Below are positions 26,995-30,271 of a stretch of 30,271 bases of DNA, one piece after another. Location of the stretch: contig JADJMA010000048.1 of NCBI GenBank assembly GCA_016709845.1, positions 1-30,271 on the forward strand, read 5' to 3'. The notes under the pieces were generated by a model, which saw only the letters and a list, made by a program, of their open reading frames with translations, did not search any database and had not been told where the DNA came from. A program made the translations under genes and the position numbers. The stretch is from Flammeovirgaceae bacterium. GTDB taxonomy: Bacteria > Bacteroidota > Bacteroidia > Cytophagales > Cyclobacteriaceae. How positions within the stretch are numbered: position 1 is the stretch's first letter; each line of letters starts with the position of its first letter.

Positions 26995-28997
26995 TTACTT
27001 CAAATACGTATTCAACCAATTCAACCATGCTTTAGACGTTTCCATTTGTGTGACCGGATCAGTAGCGTTGTGGGCAGGAATGGGCCAACCTATAAATTTC
27101 GTAATGGTACCATTATCTTTCAGGGTATGATATAATTTATACGATTGGGTAACCGGTACTCTTGGGTCACCGGTGTTGGCTAAAATTAAAGTGGGTGCTT
27201 TTATATTTTTAGCTTCGGTGATGGGCGATTGATCAATATATTTTTGCATATTATCCCCAACATATGGAGGACCACCCAATCTAATTGCCGAATTGACATT
27301 ACCACCACTCAGAGAATATTGATCTACAAAATCAGTAACTGCTGCACCGGCAACTGCTACTTTCCAACCGCCATAATGTCCCGCTAACCATACCGTCATA
27401 AAACCACCGTACGACCAACCACTCACCCCAATGTTATTATTATCAATCATACCTGTAGCTTTTAGTTTTTCTAATCCTGCCATCACATCACGTCCCGGGC
27501 CTGCACCGGCATCTTGCAAAATGGCTACTTTATATTCAGCACCTAAATTATCACTTCCTCTGTAATTGGGTTCAAAAACAAAATACCCTTCGTTCGCCAT
27601 AATTTGCGGTAATCTTGCAAACTGTTCTACAGATGCTGCATTTGGGCCACCATGGATGACGAGTACCAATGGATATTTTTTACCTTTTTCGTAGTTGACC
27701 GGATAGGTGATGATGCCACAGTGTTTCAACCCATCATTTTCCCAACGGATGGTTTCGGTTTTGCCCAATGTCATTTTGCCTATTTCCGAATTGTAGTCTG
27801 TTAATTGTACCAGTTTAGAAGTAGTGGATGCCATAAAATATAATTCAACAGGTTTGTCAGGTTCAGAACCGGTGAAAGCAATAGCACCTGTTTTACTAAC
27901 CGTAGCATCCATCCAAAATCCCCAGGAGGGACAAACATTTCTAATTGAATTGGAGTGGTTTTCCGTCTATACTCATACTCCAAAGCGAAGTTTTATTATC
28001 GTTATGTCCACCCACTAAAAATGATTTATTATCCGGCATCCATGCAGCCAGGTACAAGTCTCTGTTTAATTGTGCAGAAATTGGTTTGCCTTCACCTCCG
28101 CTTGAACTGGTGAGCCATAATTCATTAATACTTGATATTACACTATCTTTCTTATACCAGTAAGAAATCTTACTTCCATCCGGGGAAAAATTTGGATAGG
28201 ATTCCAGTTTTGTTCTTGAGTTTAATGGTTTGTAAGTGCTGTCGGTAACATTGAGCATTTGAATACTTCTGTTTATTCCATCACCCGAATAGGCGGTTGC
28301 TACTTTTACAAACAAAATGGTTTTACCATCAGGCGACCATGAGAATGGAGAAGATGGAGCAGAGGGTGGAATGACGAGCGGTAAAGTCCATTCGCCATCT
28401 GTTAACCTTCTGTTTTCTGCCGTGGTGGTGTTCGCTAACCAAATATGAGAAGATTGTGGTTGACTACCCACGAACATATCGTTGTTGGTTATTTCAAATG
28501 CTGTATAACCTTTTTCAATTTCGGCTTTGTTGTGAGGTTCATTTAATGCCGCATAAGCAATGTCTATGGAGTTAGGACTCCATGCAAAATGCTGAACGCC
28601 TTTGGGAGCTTTGGTTATTTGCTTTGCCTCTCCGCCTTGCATGGGCAGTAAAAGATTTGATTGGCCGCTTCCTTGCCTTGCCCCACTTTGGATATAAATG
28701 CCAGTGTTCTCCATTGGGTGACCATCGTGGACTTGATACTACAAACCTTTCTTGTGTAAGTACCCTCTTCTTCCCGGAAGCTACATCGATTCAACACCAA
28801 TTCAGCATTATAACGATTGTTGACATAGTCGGGTCTTGATACTACGATGACTACACTTTTACCGTTGGGGATATTTGTGGGTCAGTGATGTTCTAGAATT
28901 TGGCATAGTCTGCGATCTCTAATTTCTTTTGTCCGCTGGCAGTAATTTGTGTAAATAATAGAAATAGTATTGTCAATAAAGTTAATGGGATTCTCAT
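26995..28997 (-). CDS. S9 family (prolyl oligopeptidase/DPP IV-like) peptidase (frameshifted)
   Basis: ATG at 28997 gives a signal peptide (MRIPLTLLTILFLLFTQITA). A beta-propeller domain with WD40-like repeats follows: DPQIS-type, HFAWSPNSIDIAYAALNEP, PFSWSPDGKTILFVKVATAY, YPNFSPDGSKISYWYKK and LAAWMPDNKSFLVGGHNDN. The C-terminal alpha/beta-hydrolase domain has YPLVLVIHGGPNAASVEQFA, the nucleophile elbow GVSGWSYGGFMTVWLAGHYG (Ser in GWSYGG), catalytic Asp in LANTGDPRVPVTQSYKLYH and catalytic His in PIPAHNATDP. It should be a periplasmic or secreted serine exopeptidase acting on oligopeptides. Length ~667 residues, normal for the family. Slips lie near 28892, 28780, 28700 and 27930. It is framed by the two DUF1624 paralogues on the same strand. 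Confidence 0.92.
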
Positions 28998-29115
28998 AGA
29001 TATAGTGTTTAAATATATTTTTGATATGCTGAAGTCAGGGTAGTGTGTGTCCTTTTGCGGATAGCCGCTATGCAAATTTAAACTTCTAACGTTGATATGG
29101 AGCACGACCTGTGTA

Positions 29116-29137
29116 GATTTTCATCAGAAAACCTCGC
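29116..29137 (+). repeat. Intergenic hairpin repeat, copy B
   Basis: GATTTTC, ATCA, GAAAACCTCGC. It matches copy A (26927-26949) at 19 of 23 aligned positions and keeps the same stem (GATTTTC with GAAAACC, one A-C mismatch). It lies upstream of the S9 peptidase. Confidence 0.5.
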
Positions 29138-29140
29138 TTT

Positions 29141-29172
29141 AGCAAACCGCCCTGCCGAATTAAAGGTTTGCT
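29141..29172. repeat. Inverted repeat next to copy B
   Basis: AGCAAACC (29141-29148) and GGTTTGCT (29165-29172) form a perfect 8-bp stem with a 16-base loop. It begins four bases after hairpin repeat copy B, so the two may be parts of one larger folded element. No T-run follows. Confidence 0.6.
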
Positions 29173-29383
29173 GTGTCTTGCCTTTCTCTTCTCCATTAGA
29201 ATTAATCCCGTAAAAATATACTTTTGCTATTGACGAACAGGCTATCAAACTGCATCCAAGATGTATATATATCAATTTTTTACCTTTATTCTTCCTTGAA
29301 TTTACCACGGATTTTTCTAGTATTGGCCGTAACAACGTATGTAGCTACTATCCTTCAGTTTTGTCAACTGTTTCCTATTTATT

Positions 29384-30271
29384 TTATAAGTAGCTCAACC
29401 ACCACTTGTCTTTGTGGGTTTGTTTATATTTATCAAATTGTTTACTTATCGGATAAAGCAAACCAATCACAAAAATCCAAACCACGTAAACTACCCAAAG
29501 TGGAAATCCATACCCTTTTAATGTGGGTGATTCAGTGACCCAATCTTGTAATATCATTATTCTCCAAGCCAAATCCTGATATTCTGCAAAAATTAATGCA
29601 AGCAGATGGATGAAATACAAATGCAAGATGTAATAGAAAAGGAACTCTGCCAAAAGTGCTGAAAAAATCAACTGCTTTCCCTTTTAGCTTTTCTGTATTG
29701 GCAAGAAAATAGTGCTGCACCCAAGGTCATTAACAAATACAATAAAGAGGGCGGATACTTGGAGGGATTAAAAAAGGAAATCAAATCTTTAGTCGTTGTA
29801 TCATAATCTTTATAAAGTACAGGGTCACCGTATATATTGTAAAATCTCAAAATTACAAATGCTGCAAGGGCTGAAATTCCTATTATGCTGAACAGCGTCT
29901 TTCTCTTTTCACCGGTATATGATTTATCATAAAATGCCCCCAAAATAATATCCCAACGCCATCACGGCAATCCGGGGAATTATTGGATACCCACAACAAA
30001 TTCAACTTCATCTGTTATTTTAAAAAAGTAAATTCGTGAAGTATTGCCCAAAACACATTGCCTTTAAAGTGTACCGTATCTAAAGATTATGTCCTACAAT
30101 AAGGAGTAAGCTAAACGCTAAAATAAATTTTCGCGGAAGATGCACTAAGGCTGCCAAAACAAGCATACTAATCTAATGACCAAATAACAAGCAGGCCCGG
30201 ACTTTTAAAATATATATCAAAATACCAACCAAAATTGACGATGGTCATCTCGATAAAAACCAACCAAATCC
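29384..30271 (-). CDS. DUF1624/HGSNAT-like membrane protein, copy 2 (5' end cut by window edge, frameshifted)
   Basis: From the right edge the minus strand reads LVFIEMTIVNFGWYFDIYF, SPGLLVIWSL, then after slips LVLAALVHLPRKFILAFS-like text, GAFYDKSYTGEKRKTLFSII, GISALAAFVILRFYNIYGDP, DLISFFNPSKYPPSLLYLLM, VDFFSTFGRVPFLL, LYFIHLLALIFAEYQDLAWR and WVVYVVWIFVIGLLYPISKQ. It ends DKYKQTHKDKWWLSYL at TAA 29386-29384. Every block aligns with copy 1 (25631-26797), including the 'FGR.PFF.Y..HLY.IHLLALI' segment and the KWWLSYL end. The first ~80 residues lie outside the window. It is a multispan inner-membrane acyltransferase-like protein; breaks lie near 30160, 30060, 29945, 29715 and 29640. Confidence 0.85.

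Larger units (their letters stand above)
28998..29383. other. Intergenic region between S9 peptidase and DUF1624 copy 2
   Basis: No gene is supported on either strand. It contains hairpin repeat copy B (29116-29137), the inverted repeat at 29141-29172 and, 3' of the DUF1624 copy 2 stop, GTAACAACG on the plus strand (near 29330), similar to GCCAACAACG on the minus strand downstream of DUF1624 copy 1. Confidence 0.5.

Noticed and set aside
1..30271. CRISPR arrays, tRNA or rRNA genes, insertion sequences
   Set aside because: No regularly spaced repeats, cloverleaf with CCA end, rRNA signature or transposase was recognised on either strand.

Overview
The window reads as a chromosomal segment of a Bacteroidota bacterium, probably from the Chitinophagales/Sphingobacteriales side, although that placement is inference. 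The evidence is two secreted proteins with type IX secretion (T9SS) C-terminal sorting tails, a GloVer-repeat protein, a KdpD-N/USP protein separate from its kinase, DUF1624, DUF4256 and DUF6624 proteins, a TPR-adenylate cyclase, and AT-leaning DNA with weak Shine-Dalgarno sites. No tRNA, rRNA, CRISPR array, integrase or transposase was seen.

Layout. Bases 1-5617 carry minus-strand genes: an extended RsmH-type methyltransferase cut by the left edge, a cupin protein, a small membrane protein, a GloVer/T9SS secreted protein, a squalene-cyclase-like toroid protein, a small zinc-ribbon protein and a DUF4256 protein. At 5888-6936 lies a plus-strand T9SS cargo protein. Bases 7179-17503 hold the centrepiece, a complete high-affinity potassium uptake (Kdp) locus. 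Its order is NtrC-type sigma-54 response regulator, terminator, candidate sigma-54 promoter, 94-aa protein, small membrane peptide, KdpF, another small membrane peptide, KdpA, KdpB, KdpC, outer-membrane porin, KdpD N-terminal/USP protein, and HAMP-PAS histidine kinase. Bases 17610-23366 mix stress and envelope genes: DUF6624, a hypothetical protein, an MscS channel, a lipoprotein, a truncated hemerythrin, an NRAMP-like transporter and a CheY-like regulator. Bases 23367-30271 hold a TPR-adenylate cyclase, a DUF1624 acyltransferase-like protein, an S9 prolyl oligopeptidase-family peptidase and a second DUF1624 paralogue cut by the right edge. The intergenic regions around the S9 and DUF1624 genes share short repeated elements.

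How the genes work together. In the Kdp locus the porin would let K+ cross the outer membrane and KdpFABC would pump it inwards. The KdpD-N/USP protein and the separate kinase would sense K+, turgor or nucleotides. The NtrC-type regulator with its GAFTGA loop would activate a sigma-54 promoter in place of the OmpR-type KdpE of enterobacteria. MscS nearby fits an osmotic theme.

Sequence quality. The first 3.6 kb has four intact genes. From about 3.67 kb rightward almost every gene is broken by one-base indels, or in a few places by an in-frame TGA, while conserved residues continue across each break. I read this as consensus error rather than mass pseudogenisation. Broken genes are therefore given as single CDS spans with the breaks described, and break positions are approximate.
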